NCBI GenBank assembly: GCA_037447655.1
Contig: JBBHKE010003104.1
Coordinates: forward strand, 99,554-163,553
Direction: 5' to 3'
DNA length: 64,000 bases
Origin: Zygnema cylindricum
Lineage: Eukaryota; Streptophyta; Zygnematophyceae; Zygnematales; Zygnemataceae
Shown here: positions 35,537 through 48,560 of the stretch, piece by piece
Layout: every line of letters begins with the position of its first letter
How positions within the stretch are numbered: position 1 is the first letter of the stretch
Translations under genes and position numbers: made by a program
The notes under the pieces: model-generated
What the model was told of the DNA's origin: nothing
The model's input: only the letters and a program-made list of their open reading frames with translations
Databases searched by the model: none

Positions 35537-37716
35537 TCAAACATTGTACAACTTCTCAACTTCCTTCTCTTCGTTCTCCGCGCTCCTTCCATACACATCA
35601 ATGCTGAGGTCTTGCTTAATATTGTCGGCGTCGTTTACCTCGTGCTCCATATTGAGAATGCGTTTATCGTCCAAGTTGAAATTCCAGTCTGACCGTACCG
35701 TGCCATCTGCCACTAATGACCTGCAATATACACCAAATTTTGTCTCAAAAAATGTTCATGGATGCTTAACTGAAGGTTTCCAATACACAACAGCGTTAAG
35801 GGTCTGTGCTTCAAGTCTAAATGATTGCCAACTGTTTCCAAATTAGAAAACAGCAACCCACGGTTCAAACAAAAGTTAATGTCTCTGACTACTGAATAGA
35901 AAGTAGTATGACAAGCTCCTCTTACAGCGAAAACAGCCATCCTCTCCACAAATTATTGAATGATCCGAAATGTAATCCTTAAAAAAAAAAAATCTTCGGG
36001 CTTTTAAGCTTGGCTAAAAAGCTTGCCTGCTGCAACAAATGATGCAGAATTCAGCTTCCCTATTCTTATGAGCAACTAAAGAATTTGAATACCCTCAGAG
36101 GCAGAAAATTAAAGAAAATTTGCATTCTCCTTTATATTCACGAATGTACAATTCAGCAAAAGAATGCCACTTGCAAACACAAACACACCTAAGCACACAA
36201 AGCAAGAAATCAACGAAGTACCTGCCAAATTCATCTTTCAAAGAGGGTAGAACACAAATGTCCAGTGAACATGATACAAAAACACCTTCAAAACAGCAGG
36301 CTTAATATAAACCTCAAAAATTGAAAACCTGTCAGACTGTCCTGTAACCTGGTGAACTATAAGGTGCTCTAGGGCTATGATTACCTTTCTCAAAATGCCT
36401 GGACGACACAAAATAACTCAAACAACGTTGGTTTTAATTTAAAAAAAACCAGTTTGACAAGTTCATAGGCATCTCAGCGAAGACAAAACAACATCAAAGC
36501 ATAAAAAAGAGTACTAAAGAAACACAGCGGCACCAACACGCAATGTATTCAGCAAACGGTTAGGCAAACAGTTAACTGCTCCAAAAAGCATGCGATTTGA
36601 TCCCATCCAACATTTGACATTCCATCTCACACCAATCTCCAACCAATCCTAGAATTTAGACATTCAATAATTAAACACACCAATCTCCTGGCCAACGTCC
36701 AAAAAATGAGAATTTTCAGTAAAGTTATACTAACAATAACATGCCTCGAGTTAGTGTTACGTGAGAATTGTAAAACAAAACCAGAAACATATATCAGAAC
36801 TTTCTGTAGAGGGGGTCCACATGTTAAACTTAAAAGACACAATGTCAAGGACATCAGAAGACATTTAGAAAAACCCTCGTTGTTTCAAAACTATGCCCCT
36901 GACCCACTTGCAACAATACCCCCCACTGCTGGCATAAGTGATGAAGAAAAATGGCAACCAATGGCAAAAATTCTTGACTTCATTTGCTATAACTCATACA
37001 GTCGTCATTCAAAAGAGAGAAAGAGTTCCATTATTAGAATCCTCATTAGAATATAAATTAAAACAGACAGGGAACATTTCAGTCAAACGCCATTTACTGT
37101 TTTCTCAACCTAAACAAAAACTGAAGTTAGCTAAAAATCAACCAGCAAACAGAAGCATGCAGAACAGAATCCACTTAGAAACTTACAACAGATTCTCCTG
37201 CGCGTGCTGTCTCTTCCACGTCCGAGAAGCACAGCGTGTCCGAAATTCAAAATCTTCACCAAACTTTGCTGATTGAAACTCTTTTGGCAGCAAACTGGCG
37301 TCCTGCTTCAAAGCTGTTCCTAGCCGTGTGCCACACGCATGAAGGTAACAAGTTACACCGCCATTATCCATACACTCGACCGCACCAGCAGGAATAGGCT
37401 CAACAACAAAACAGTCTTGTAGGCGACCATCAGCATCTTTCACAAAACAGTGAGCAAGACCGAGAACAATATAATCATCATCGCTCCATTCAGGGTCTTC
37501 TCCCATGAGAGACATGCGAGTGACGTATTTCATTCCGGAAGAGCTTCTGCTATTGCCACGTGGTTGGTGCTGTCTTAGCGCGAATCTTCGATTCAAAGGA
37601 GCTTGGAGAAGGCTGGAGCGAGCAGAAAACGACAATGATGCTGAAACGTGGACATCTTTGTGAGATGACGTGGCGGCACCACAACACGTGAAGCTGGTTG
37701 TGGCTGTAGCAGCCAT
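35537..37716 (-). CDS. Probable plastid-targeted conserved protein of unknown function, two exons
   Basis: Exon 1 is 37187-37716 (ATG 37716) and exon 2 is 35537-35720 (TGA at 35537-35539). The 1.47-kb GT-AG intron joins in phase (ENL|LSLVADG), giving 237 residues. The first 70 or so residues are rich in Ser, Ala, Arg and Thr with almost no acidic residues, as in a chloroplast transit peptide, and are followed by a mature start near MSLMGEDPEWSDDDY. The body reads IVLGLAHCFVKDADG, then VVEPIPAGAVECM, then a motif near the C-terminus DWNFNLDDKRILN and IKQDLSIDVYG. The compact, evenly conserved-looking body suggests a real plant/cyanobacterial family, but I cannot name it and assign no function. 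The intron contains no visible element. Expression is nuclear with plastid import inferred only from composition. Confidence 0.72.
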
Positions 37717-39530
37717 GGGGGAAAGGAAGGAGATGACGCAGGGGAGAATGGAGGCAAACGAGAAGGAAATAGAGAAAAAATGGAAAACAAACTTTCTTCA
37801 CAGAGCGAAGTCCAGAGATATGTTTCGAAACCAGATGAAGAAAGGGCGGCGTCAAAAATATGTAACTCAGAGCTTGGATTATCAACAAACTAGCCGGATG
37901 AAAATTGTTGTGGCTACTGAACTTTCTAGAATCTCACATAGAAAGGTCAAAATTGGTTACAAGAAGATGATAAAGGTCGTTAATTTCCCATTTTTTGGGA
38001 CAGCATTCCGAAGAATAGCCCATGTGGCTCTTCTAACCTGCAAGTACAGAAAGATCTTCCGCACTGTATTGATGATGGAATAGCCACCTGTCATGGTTCC
38101 ATTGGGTCAATTGATCCTATCGGATAATGTAGTCAACATCCAAGAAAAGACATCGGAATCGTAAAACATTTCAGACACGCGTGATAATGTGCATACGTTA
38201 CGGTCGGATATCAATATCGCGATATTACCGTATCGGGCTTTTTAGGAACCACCGAGATCGTTGTTTCCTCGAATTGTACCCATTCGGTAAGTATCAGGTT
38301 ACCCTTCGCTTTTTATGATTTGATTCCCCTTTTTTTTAAATGCACCTCAGGTCCATTACACCTCACATTCTGCTAAATATCGTACAAACTGCGCAATTGA
38401 AGCAGAAGGATTTTGACACCCACACTGTGTTGATCAGGCTTGGCTATTATCGAGGATTTTACTTCTTTTGAACAACAAAACAGAACCAGCCAGAAGGAGT
38501 AGGATAATTGCTACAGCGTTCTGGATCTAAAATTTTCTTAACAAACATAAATGACCACTGACACAGGATGGTGAAAAACATTCACAGGTATACAGCACGA
38601 AAATAAAATGCCAATTTGGTTGCAGAAAAGCGAGAATTATTTAGTTAGAAAACAACAATAAACACAACTCCATCAAACGAAGCTTACGAAAACATAAAGA
38701 AACATGGGCAGCCATTTGAACACTGATTCACATAAAGAAGTTCTCAAGAATTTTTTTAGTCGGATTTCCATTAAGGGTAATAAGGCTTTGAAAAACATAA
38801 CAACAACTTTTAAGTATTCCTGATCTTCTACCCGTAAAAACTAAATAGCAAAAACTAAAAGGGCGTTCATATCAAAGTTGCAACATCGTCCAACCCACCC
38901 ATAGTAAACTACCGCTTGAACATGTACGCATGATGCACCGGTCAGGTCTTCAAAGTATAGAAAACGGCTTAAAAAAGCACTCGACTGTAAACTGTCTGAC
39001 TATGCGGAAAGAAAAAGGGCAAAACGAAGGTGAAAAATGTCACACAAAAGAGATGGACACCTCTTGGTAATCATATTACCTGGAGATGCATCATATTTTC
39101 TCCAAACGCTGTTTCCATGGAAAATCCCCGACTAAAGGTCAACCATGGCTTGTAAAACTCCTATGCACCATAACACTTTTTTAAATGTTTGCACTTGCAA
39201 GGCAAGGAGTAAAGAGCATAGGGAGTTCACAAATAGGCCCAATAGTCCAACAGAATAAGAGGCATAGAAACCATAAAAGGAAAGAAACCATTAACAAGTC
39301 CACATAGGACTTTCACAATTTAACACATAAAAGAGCTACTCGAAAGAGTAACCTAACTAACATCAAGAATCCTCTAACAGCTTCATGATGTGATTTCTTT
39401 AGTATATTCAAAGTATAGACATAACTATCAAATGGAAAGAGCATCAAAGAACAGAAAAAAGTGAAATCAATTATGGCTTCACGTTTTCCCAAATGCACCA
39501 TCCATCATCAGACCATTTTTGAAGGCTGTC
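37717..39530. other. Intergenic region between two minus-strand genes
   Basis: It holds the promoter of the plastid-type gene (near 37717) and the 3' UTR of the Btz-like gene (near 39530). Plus-strand ORFs around 37670-38083 are antisense to the gene start and judged chance. No repeats or RNA genes are seen. Confidence 0.45.
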
Positions 39531-42500
39531 TCAGGCCGCCAGCAATGCCTCAATCGTATCCGTAGGATTAACATCCTTTTGTGGGCTGGGGCTTTTGTTA
39601 ACTTCTTCAAACAAATCATGTTTCCAACGGTCTTGCCCACCTCGATCACCACCACCAGAAATGGACGTTCTTTGTGCCCAACCTCTCTTCTCTTGCCCCC
39701 AACCTCTCTCTCTGCCCAGAGGCTCATCCACTTGGCGGTCATCCATCCACGGACTCGCCCCATATCGGTCATCCCGACGTTTCCATGTACGATCTGACGC
39801 CTGACGACCTGGACTGCCACTTCGGTGCTCGTCTGCCTCACCAGGATTGGCTCGTCTCGAATAGTCTCTGTATCGTAAGTGACTTTCATCCCTAGGACCG
39901 CTGCGACTAACATCTCTTCTTCTCTCAGCACTACCCCAGCGGTCATCTAAGGCTTCGTCTCCTTTCCCATAGCCTCGATCACCATCCATCCCTCGAGTAT
40001 AGCGACTACGTTTGGCATCATCTCTTCCAGCGTCTAAAAAGCGGTCATGTTCCCAACGACCGCTCACTTTCTTGCTGTTTCCATGTGAGTCCCTGCTTTC
40101 ACGGTTTCCATAGTCCTGTGGTGGTGGATAGTCACGATATTGCCCCTGCCAACGACCTGGATAGCCAGAAAAGGTATCTTCGCAAATAAGCTCAGTTTCC
40201 ACAATACAGTATATGCGAGATTAACGGTATTTCAATCCAAGACGAGCCTCATCGAGATTGACGAAAAGCAGTGATCAGCAACCTCTAAATCATCTCAAGA
40301 CTTCTGCATAACTGATGTCGAGCAATGCACCTGGGTAGGAAAGATGGTCAGGACCAATTCCACGCTGGACACTGAAAATAGCATTGATGAATCAATTTAG
40401 GCAGCAAAATATCTACTTGTTGCTAATGCCCACTCTCACTGTCCAGATGTGAGATTCACCAGTTGCTGTCTGCTGACCTGTCGAGCGTTGAGGAGCAGAT
40501 CTACCTCTTTGGTCATGCTGTACCCAATCACCCATGGCAAAGAGTGCATGTGACATTAGCTTGCATTAGATTCACATGAAAAAAATTTAGCTTCTTGATG
40601 AAACACACATCAGGTATAAGGTAAGCATTTTCTTAAACAGCCTAATATAAAATAAGAATAGTAACAACACAAACTATAATACAATAAGGAAGGGAAATAA
40701 AATTTTAAGACTAAAGCCCAAGGCATGGTGCTCTTCACATTGACAGGAAAACATAATTTTCATGTTTCTAGCACACTGTGTTAAAAAATCACACAGAAAC
40801 TAACTGGACAGGAAATCAACAGTAGCGGCATTGAAGATATAAAGGATACGCTCCTAAAACATACTATAAACACTTAAAAAAGAGTTTTTAGACAGTATAA
40901 TTACACTAGAGAGAACTTCAACCCCTTCACCTAACCAGATAAACAAATACCTCTTGAGAAATGCATGATAACTAGTTAGAACACATGACAAAATCCAGAG
41001 CATCACTACATATTTGGCCCTTGCAACAAACTAATTCCGCTCAGTTTCAAGCTTCCTTAGTTCCATACAACCATCTGACTACAATTCGCACTCGCCAGAG
41101 TGAATATTAACAAAATTCCATATCGTTCCTTGCCAATGCTTTTTCATTTTACCCCTGGAGGTCAACCAATCTGTCATATGTGACAAGAGAATGTAAAGCA
41201 ATTTGACTTATTTATTGAACCAACTCCAGCAAGGCTTATCATTTGATGGGTGCATACAGAAAAGAACCTTGCTGACATCAGCAAAGAGAGGAGCTTCACC
41301 TCAAAAAACTGGCCTGAACGGGGAACATGTTCAGCATTAGGTCCCTGCGTTAAATCACCCGTCTCTGCTTTATCTGTGGTCGACCAACGCCCTCGTTTTC
41401 CTGCTTGAGAGGGTTCACTATCACGCCTGTTACTCTCACCAAAGGACACATCGTCTTGCATTCGTCTGCGAGGCAACTCAAGTGCTTTCTCCTTTACAGA
41501 AACCTCAATTTCTCCTTCTTCATTGGAAGCCGGTCGCTCTTTGATGAAGCGTCCTTCAGAGCCCCTTGCTCGCCCTGGACTGAAAAAAGAAACACGCCAA
41601 TATTAATCACAAAAGAACAAGACTAATTTACTCCATGGCACTTCTATAGTTGCCGACTCAAGGTGTCAATTCAATCCAAAAAAGTACTGCAAGGTCACCA
41701 CAGCCGATCTCTGCCATTTGAAATCCTTTTTCAAGCACATGACTGGCGAGTCCCTTTTTTTAAGGATTGTCTGTCTATTCCTATTATCGACATAGATCAC
41801 ATATTCAGGGATTTCTATCTTACCATTAACAATGTGAAAAGGTCCATTTGCAAGCAGAACGTTTTTGTGCTAACTAGATTAGCTCAACCAAGGTATTAAG
41901 CTTTGCTAGCAATTGGTGTTCATATTTGAAAAATAAATGATAACAAAGAATCTGCTTGCATTCTGACATCCGTGTGAGCACAATGTCTCACCAAGGACTT
42001 GTTCAGTTTGAGAATTTGCAAAGAAGCAGGCAATGTGGCAGCCTAGGATGTATGGCAAAAAATGGTGATGTTTAGCCAATCGCTCAATTTCCTAGAATTT
42101 TGAAGGTTGTAAAACTATTCAGCATGCAAGAGAGTGACTTGACAGTAAAATGTGATCGAAGCTTGGGCACAATGAGAGAACTTAAACCTTGGCGACTACA
42201 GGAAATTTGCATAGTGCATGGATTCATATGCAGTATAATATCCTAAAAAACGAGATAAGATCGCACAGAAGATGAAAGGAGCCTAAGGTAAAAGCATGAA
42301 CCAGGGAAAACCGAACAATTCTTTCGAGAGACCTATCCTACAGGTATCAACCAAGAAACAGTTTTAGGTCTCCTGCACCAGGAATAAAAAATGCTGCACA
42401 AACATAAGAATGTGCAAACCGAATGAATTCAGTATGCTAATGCAATCAATAAACAATAAACCATTCGACCAAACATAGTCACATAACTTAGTACACAGTC

Positions 42501-42611
42501 AATGAGAATAGCTGCAGTATTGGGAAAAATACACAAAATTTCAGTTAAACATCGACTGTTTTATATTATTGTGCAAAAGATATACCTGTCACTTCCCCCG
42601 GTGTCATCCAT
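39531..42611 (-). CDS. Btz/CASC3 (SELOR)-like RNA-binding protein, four exons
   Basis: Exons are 42586-42611 (ATG 42611, eight codons), 41300-41579, 40478-40517 and 39531-40156 (TGA). All are GT-AG and in phase, giving 323 residues. The sequence is very rich in Arg, Asp, Gly and Ser. Residues about 95-160 read VPRSGQFFEHDQRGR, then GRWQGQYRDYPPP, then SGRWEHDRF. This matches the order of the Btz/SELOR signature of Barentsz/MLN51 (PR.G.FFEHD.RG, then a GRWEHDKF motif), which clamps eIF4A3 in the exon junction complex. A second W-HD-F motif (RWKHDLFEE) lies near the C-terminus, before a short tail ending EALLAA. The 40-bp exon 3 carries the core FEHD/RG bases across two splice sites. The role in mRNA splicing, export or localisation is inferred from the motif. 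A generic RD-rich RNA-binding protein is the alternative. Confidence 0.7.
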
Positions 42612-43516
42612 ATTGCTAAAGTGTCAAAGCCAATAAAGACCTTCAAACTCTTGCAAGCAGTAGCCAGACGTTTGTCTGCTTTGAAGGCACGAAACTTGCT
42701 GCAATCGCTATCCCGAGCAGCGCGAAAGCATGTCTCTGCGTTCTATCAAATGTCTTAACATATCCATGATGTTCCAGTTTAAAGTCACGTCTCCATGAGC
42801 ATGGCTGTTGAATAGCAACACTGAAGCGTTGCACCGCTCGTCTCCCAAAGTGCTACAATGAAAAGTGGTTACAATTCTCAAAACTGCATTGTAACGATAG
42901 CCGTGTTTCGTAAATTACAGTAACGGTTCAGTAACATACGACCGTTCTATGATACACTGCCCATCTCTTTTCGAGTAAGCAATTCTAATTCAAGTGATTA
43001 TTTTTCCGAGCCACAATCATAAACGAGCGATACTCGGTGTACTTTTCTCTAATCTAACGAGTTCGCAAACGGCCGCCGTCAAAAGTACCCTGACCTTCTG
43101 ACTGTGGGCGATCCGGCAGCAAAGGCACAAAAAAGGCGTACGGACATGTGAGAATGACGTCAAATCGTGAAATTAGCCAATTACAAAGAACCGGGTGTGA
43201 GAAAACTGCCCCCCTGACTAAATATACAACATACTAAATTTTAGAGATACTGTGTATGGTTTTGCTGAACCTTGTAGTATTTGATATTTCTATTATTCTT
43301 CAAACATTTTTTGCCATGTAATTCCTGCAGAGTGTAACTTCAATGTACAATTTGTTCCATTCTTTTGGACAAAAGTGTATTTGCTCGCGCTCTAATACAA
43401 ACAACCAAAACCCTAAAATCATTCCAGGATACTCTTCTGCAACCGTACGCAAAGAAAAACCTTTTTTTTCTGAAAAATATTGTCAACTTGAGAGCCTTTT
43501 TCCAAACCTTTCAAAA
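42612..43516. promoter_or_regulatory. Shared divergent promoter region of the Btz-like gene and TRM10
   Basis: About 0.9 kb separates the two start codons, which point away from each other. It contains an 89-bp MITE (42953-43041). A minus-strand 63-codon ORF at 42643-42834 may be part of the Btz-like 5' leader but has no support. No TATA box stands out. Confidence 0.5.
42953..43041. mobile_element. Short (89 bp) MITE in a divergent promoter
   Basis: Begins TACACTGCCCATCTCTTTTC and ends TACTCGGTGTA. Interior phrases (AATTCTAATTCAAGTGATTA, ACAATCATAAACGAG) resemble those in the copies at 16860 and 56067. The ends are less perfect than in other copies. Confidence 0.6.
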
Positions 43517-46222
43517 ATGGATACTCTGGCATCCAATCCTCACCAAGCTGCTACACCAGCTGCCACGTCAGAGAAGGAAGAAGAGAAACCTATTTCCAAG
43601 AGAGAGAAAAAAAGAATAGAGAAACGCCAAGCCAAAGCTGAGTGGCATTCTGCCCGAAAAGAAGAAGAAAAAAAACGTCGAAAAGAAGACGGTGACCGTC
43701 TTCGCCTAGAGAGAGAAGAAAAAAGGGCTCAAATGACTACAGAGGAGATTGACCAATTAAAAAAAAGGAAGGCGGAGGCGTTAGCTGAACGCCAGAGAAT
43801 AGAGCGTGACAAGAAGTCACGAATGGACCAGGCCATGGTTTCCGGTCAAAACATAGTCATTGATTTGGACTTCCAGAGTCTTATGACGGTTGGAGAACGG
43901 ACTAGTTTGGCACAACAGGTGAGTAGAGAGGGAGGGGGGAGGGGTGGAACAGGACAACAGGTGAGGGTGGAGAGAGGAGAGAGAGGGGTAGGAGGGGTGG
44001 GAGGGGTAGGAGGGGTAGGAGAGGAGAGGGAACAAGGAGGAAGTGATGGAGTGAGGGGCAGTGGGGCGTAAGGGAAGAAGAAGAGAAATGGAGAAAGGGA
44101 GAGGGAGAGAGAGGGAGAAAGGTAAGTGAGATTTGTTGATGTTTAAGGTTGTTTGGTCAATTGGCATGTGAGAGAATTATGTTGTCATAAACACTTAAAG
44201 CTAAGAGCTGTAAACTATTTTACTTATTGAATCCTAACATCAATTTTTTTAGTAAATGACATTTTTATTGTGTACGGATCTTATGTATTTGAAAATCAAA
44301 ATTTGAATAGCAAACCTTCGTGCAACAAAAAAAAAACAACAAATTTTAGGCTTTTTTGTTTTTATACTTAAATTGAAAATATTGGTGATGTAATTTTGAT
44401 GGCAAATTCGTATGGTCTTCTCTAAAATATTTTGGAGACCAAATGTTGGGGATTTCATATTAGAATGCTCATACTAATTACGGTGAATGGTTTTGACAAA
44501 AATCTTCCATGTGTTTAAATCTGGGTTGACTAAAGCGGTAGTTGTTACAGGCACAATTTGCTCTTTTTTTTTTGAAGTCTTTAGCAACATTTTGTTGTTT
44601 CCATGGCTTTTTATGGAAAATAGTCAAGCTTTGGTCTAGAACTAAGTGTTGTCATCGTTGGAAATTTGGTTGTTTTTCTTTTTTGCCAATTGAATTTATT
44701 TTTGAGGTTAAAACTTCAACCCCTAAAGATGTCAGCTATTTTGGTTTAAGAGGGGAATTTCAGTACAGTTAGTCTGGAGTTTGCTAATTTACGTGCCAAT
44801 TTTTTGAGGCCTCCACTTTATTTAGTGTAGAACTTACTACTCCGTCTTGTCATTGTTTCCGTTGTTTATTTTAGCCAATTAATGATTTTGTTTACTAATG
44901 TCAATCCACTCGAATGTTGGTGCAATTTTTCTCAGATTGGATGCGTTCTGGTTCCGCATGCATTCATTTAGAAACCTGTAACATGCGCTGATTTCATAAT
45001 ATAGTGTGGATCACTCTTCGGTTGGAAAAATGTTATTATCTGAATGAGTTTCAAAAGGCTGTTGCGTGCAGGTGATGTTCAGCTATTCCGAAAACTTGAA
45101 GTCAACTGCCCCTTGTCGTCTCTCCCTCACAAGTCTCGAAGGACTTGCGCTCGAGCACTTTCAAAAGTTTTCGGGTTTCGAAAACTGGCGACTTTGTCGG
45201 TACTCAGAGTCTTACCTGGAGGCATTTGCGGATTGCAAGTCAAACTTGGTCTATCTCACAGCAGATGCGACAACTGTTATAGATCAGTTGGAACACGATA
45301 AAATTTACATTATTGGTGGGATTGTGGATAGAAATCGACACAAGCATGTGACACTGAAAAAAGCGACTCAGCAAAATATAGCTACCGCCCGTCTTCCTAT
45401 AGCCGAGCATGTTAAAGTCAACAGTTCTCAGGTACTTTCATTTCAACCCGCAAACGGTTTTTTGTCGTAGATTTATGCTCTTTCTCAGAGATGATCAATA
45501 CTTTTGCCTTTAACAACTTTAAGTTTGTAAAATTCTTTTTCAACTATTGCTTCCACCTTAATTAATCTGCAACTCCAACTGTTTCTTTGTTGTACGGACA
45601 GTTCCTGATCTTATTGGATAGTTATTTTAAGGGCAAGGAAACGAGTCCTCTGTGTGAATAGGAAAAGCACTAAAAACGAAATTTGTTGACCATGAACTGA
45701 GGTGTCTTGTTATCTTTCTGTGAGATTTTCCCATGATTTAATGAGCTAAAACTGAGTATACGAAATTGAATCGTTTTACAGGTGTTAACTGTCAACCAAG
45801 TAATGGCTATACTTCTTCGATATTTAGAAACAAAAGACTGGCGAATAGCGTTGGAGCAAATGGTGCCTCAGCGTAAACGCGCAGCAGATGATAAAAAGGC
45901 ATCTGGTAATTCGGATAAAGAAGAACAAGTTTCCACAGATCACCATTTTAAATCCGTTTCCGATGTTGAAGTTAAAGATGAGATTATAAATGTTGAAGAC
46001 ACTGATACTTTGGAAGTAGAAAAATCTCAAAACTTAAAACAGGAAGTTTTGCATTCAAGCATGGAATCAAACAAAGCTGAAAATTTGAAAACTGAAAATG
46101 GTATGGACAGGGGAAATGATGGTTTACATGTAAATTTAGCATCAACTGAACCTCAAAATGGTACCATTAGCTCTAATGGGGTCGACAATGCAAAGGAAAT
46201 TGATGTAACGAATGAGGGATGA
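43517..46222 (+). CDS. TRM10: tRNA (guanine-9-N1)-methyltransferase, TRM10 family
   Basis: Exons 43517-43918, 45072-45431 and 45782-46222 (TGA) join in phase 0, giving 400 residues. The enzyme transfers methyl from SAM to N1 of G9 in tRNAs. The N-terminal 100 residues are a Lys/Glu/Arg-rich basic helix typical of TRM10. The SPOUT fold follows: IVIDLDFQSLM, LSLTSLEG, NLVYLTADA, DKIYIIGGIVDRNRHK (the SAM-site knot), ATARLPIAEHVK, and VLTVNQVMAILLRYLETKDW, then PQRKR. The aspartate in GGIVDRNRH matches the conserved active-site Asp. After this the last 85 residues are an acidic Asn/Glu-rich tail without domains. An in-frame upstream ATG at 43343 would add 58 residues rich in Ser/Asn/Lys, so a mitochondrial form is possible. 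I chose 43517 because typical TRM10 sequence begins there. Confidence 0.92.
43925..44125 (+). repeat. GA-rich purine tract at the start of TRM10 intron 1
   Basis: GGGAGGGG, GGTAGGAGGGGT and GAGAGGGA repeats begin immediately after the exon 1 donor, as in intron 6 of the BCHB-like gene. Confidence 0.8.
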
Positions 46223-48535
46223 ATGAAACTCCAAGTTTTTTAAGTTTTGCTAAACATTTTATTGTTTTATTCATGAGCAAGATTGTAACCTGACATAGGA
46301 GGGAACTGGGTACTAGATGTTCCATGGAACAGTTAAACTGACAAGAGTTTATCACGTTAAACACCGTATTCAAGATTAAAATTCCATATTTGCCATATTT
46401 GGAAGTAGTGTTTGACTTAAAAACTGATGTCACATTAAAAGTATCCCTGGCCAAAGCTTGAATCGGGGATTTTTGCTTATGATCAATGTTGAGCTCCGCA
46501 TATGTGCCTATAATATGGTCATTGATTTAAAGTATAGGTCTTAGTTGTTGCCACTAAACAGTTGGTTAAACTAGTTGTGTTCCTATTTTTGGTAGACTGA
46601 ACAGAAAGTCGTCACAATGTTAAAAGGCTTCACATTCTTTGATGCAAGACATGCACCAGAAATTTAATTATTGATTGCCTCTTTTCAAGTAATAATCATT
46701 AAGAAAGAGTTGCACCTCCATCAATGTATGGACTTAGCTGAATCTAGTTTTGTTGACAGCGGTAGGATTGAACTTAAAGTTGTTGTGCAACCCTTCACAT
46801 GCAATCAGCCGGAGAAAATCTTCAGAGAATATGTGAATATCTTCTATCGTGGTGTATGCTGGCCACCTTTTCCAAAGACTTAAAACGTCATAAAAAAGTG
46901 TGTACCCAGATTTTATTCGATAGACTGGCGTTACGTCATGATAGAAAGTAGTTATGATGGAGATTCTTTGGAGAGAGGCGTTTCATTTATCTCGAGGGTC
47001 CCAGATATCTAAACCCCCCTGAGAAGAATCCACTGTGTTATTGTGTTATTGTCATTCACACCCTATTGTGTTTGTGTTCCTAATTCGTTTTGTAATCCGA
47101 AAAAAAGCCCAATTGCAGACCATTTGAGGACAGGAGTGGAATAAAAGGCAAACTCACGGGAAAAATGTCACACGGATGACACTAAACCGAATTACAAGCA
47201 GAAGGATAACCTAAAAATGCAACTAAGACCCCACAAAAAAAGAAACAGAACAAGTTTGGTTCACATTGTCTCTCTTCTCTTTGTTCGCCCCTACACCGAT
47301 AGGCTTCCATCACACTTTTTTAACACAGTTATTCAATGTTTTTCCTCAAAAAATACTTTATCGCTTCCCCGTTTTGTGTACGCTCATCAACGTGTAACAC
47401 CCTTTAGATTATAAATTTTGTCTTCACAACACAAACATGCATACAGCAAAAAGGAGCTTTACAAAGAGTGACCACAAGAAGTACCCGGAACAAAATCATA
47501 TCCTTTCGCCATTGGTTAGAGAAAACTACCGCTGTCCAATAGAAAACCGCCTACAATTTGTGAAGATCAAATCACTGTTTTTCTTGGCCGTGAAAAATTC
47601 TGCAAAGTACGCCAACGTCTATTTCTGTTCCTGCCTTCGAATCCCAAATTAACTTCCAGATAGGCGATTAACAATGTGCAAACATAAAGTTCACAAGTCC
47701 GACAAATACTACTTTGATGAGCAGTAAAGTTTTCGGACACCTAAGTAAGATTAGGAGGGAGACGATTAAATTGATGAAATTGCTATTATCGGGCAGGCTT
47801 ATTAATCCACCTCCAATACATAAATTTGGTTATTTATTGCACCACAATTAATGTTTCATGCACAAAAAATAGCCTCATAAATGCCATCTCACAGTATCAT
47901 ACAAAAAAAAAGGATCTTCTAAGAGACGGCAGAAATCCGTCCCTCAGACTGTATTCATTCTGGAAGAATTACATCCAAACTTCATTAATTAGAACAAAAA
48001 AAAAAAATAAAAAATCGGAGGATGGAAGGGGGGTGGAGAGACAACGAAGAACAAAAAACCTACAAGTGCATAACTGAGACCTGTAGTACCTGTCCTTTTT
48101 AGAACTAAATACAAGGTGCTATCTCCGGCTTTTCTTCTACCCCCTTCTCACAAAGCGAAAAAGAAAAGGAAAAAAAAAAATCAACATCCAGTCCTGCCTC
48201 ACCTGTATTTACATCATTTAAAGCACGTGTGCTTGTTATCACATATCACGATATAAACAAAATAAAGAAGGGAAAAAAAAAAAAAAATACTTGGATACTA
48301 GCTGCAACAAAAATGAGGGTTTACATGCAACGAATCTGAACCGCAATTCAGACCAGATGCAGATAGTAATAATTAAAGAAAGTCGCGAGGAATTTGGGTA
48401 GTGTGCTTAACAGGTCCCCAAAATGACTGAATTTTTTTCTGTCTGTTTTTCCGGAATAGTGTTTAGTCGTCGACTTCATATGGTAAAATATTTCCGTTCG
48501 CCGTCTATTTGCTCTGTTTAGTCGAGTCGTCCACT
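46223..48535. other. Intergenic region between convergent TRM10 and ELM2/SANT genes
   Basis: It holds both 3' UTRs. ORFs at 46671-46883, 47217-47414 and 47437-47652 are short and show no family features. A-rich runs occur at 48000 and 48280. No repeats other than the duplication at the ELM2/SANT stop codon are seen. Confidence 0.45.
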
Positions 48536-48560
48536 TCACATGGTAGAATTCCGTTCCGGA
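48461..48560 (-). repeat. Degenerate 55-bp duplication at the ELM2/SANT gene end
   Basis: GTTTAGTCGTCGACTTCATA with TGGTAAAATATTTCCGTTCG (48461-48500) is repeated as GTTTAGTCGAGTCGTCCACT with TCACATGGTAGAATTCCGTT (48516-48556). The second copy contains the last codons and TGA stop of the gene. Confidence 0.65.
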
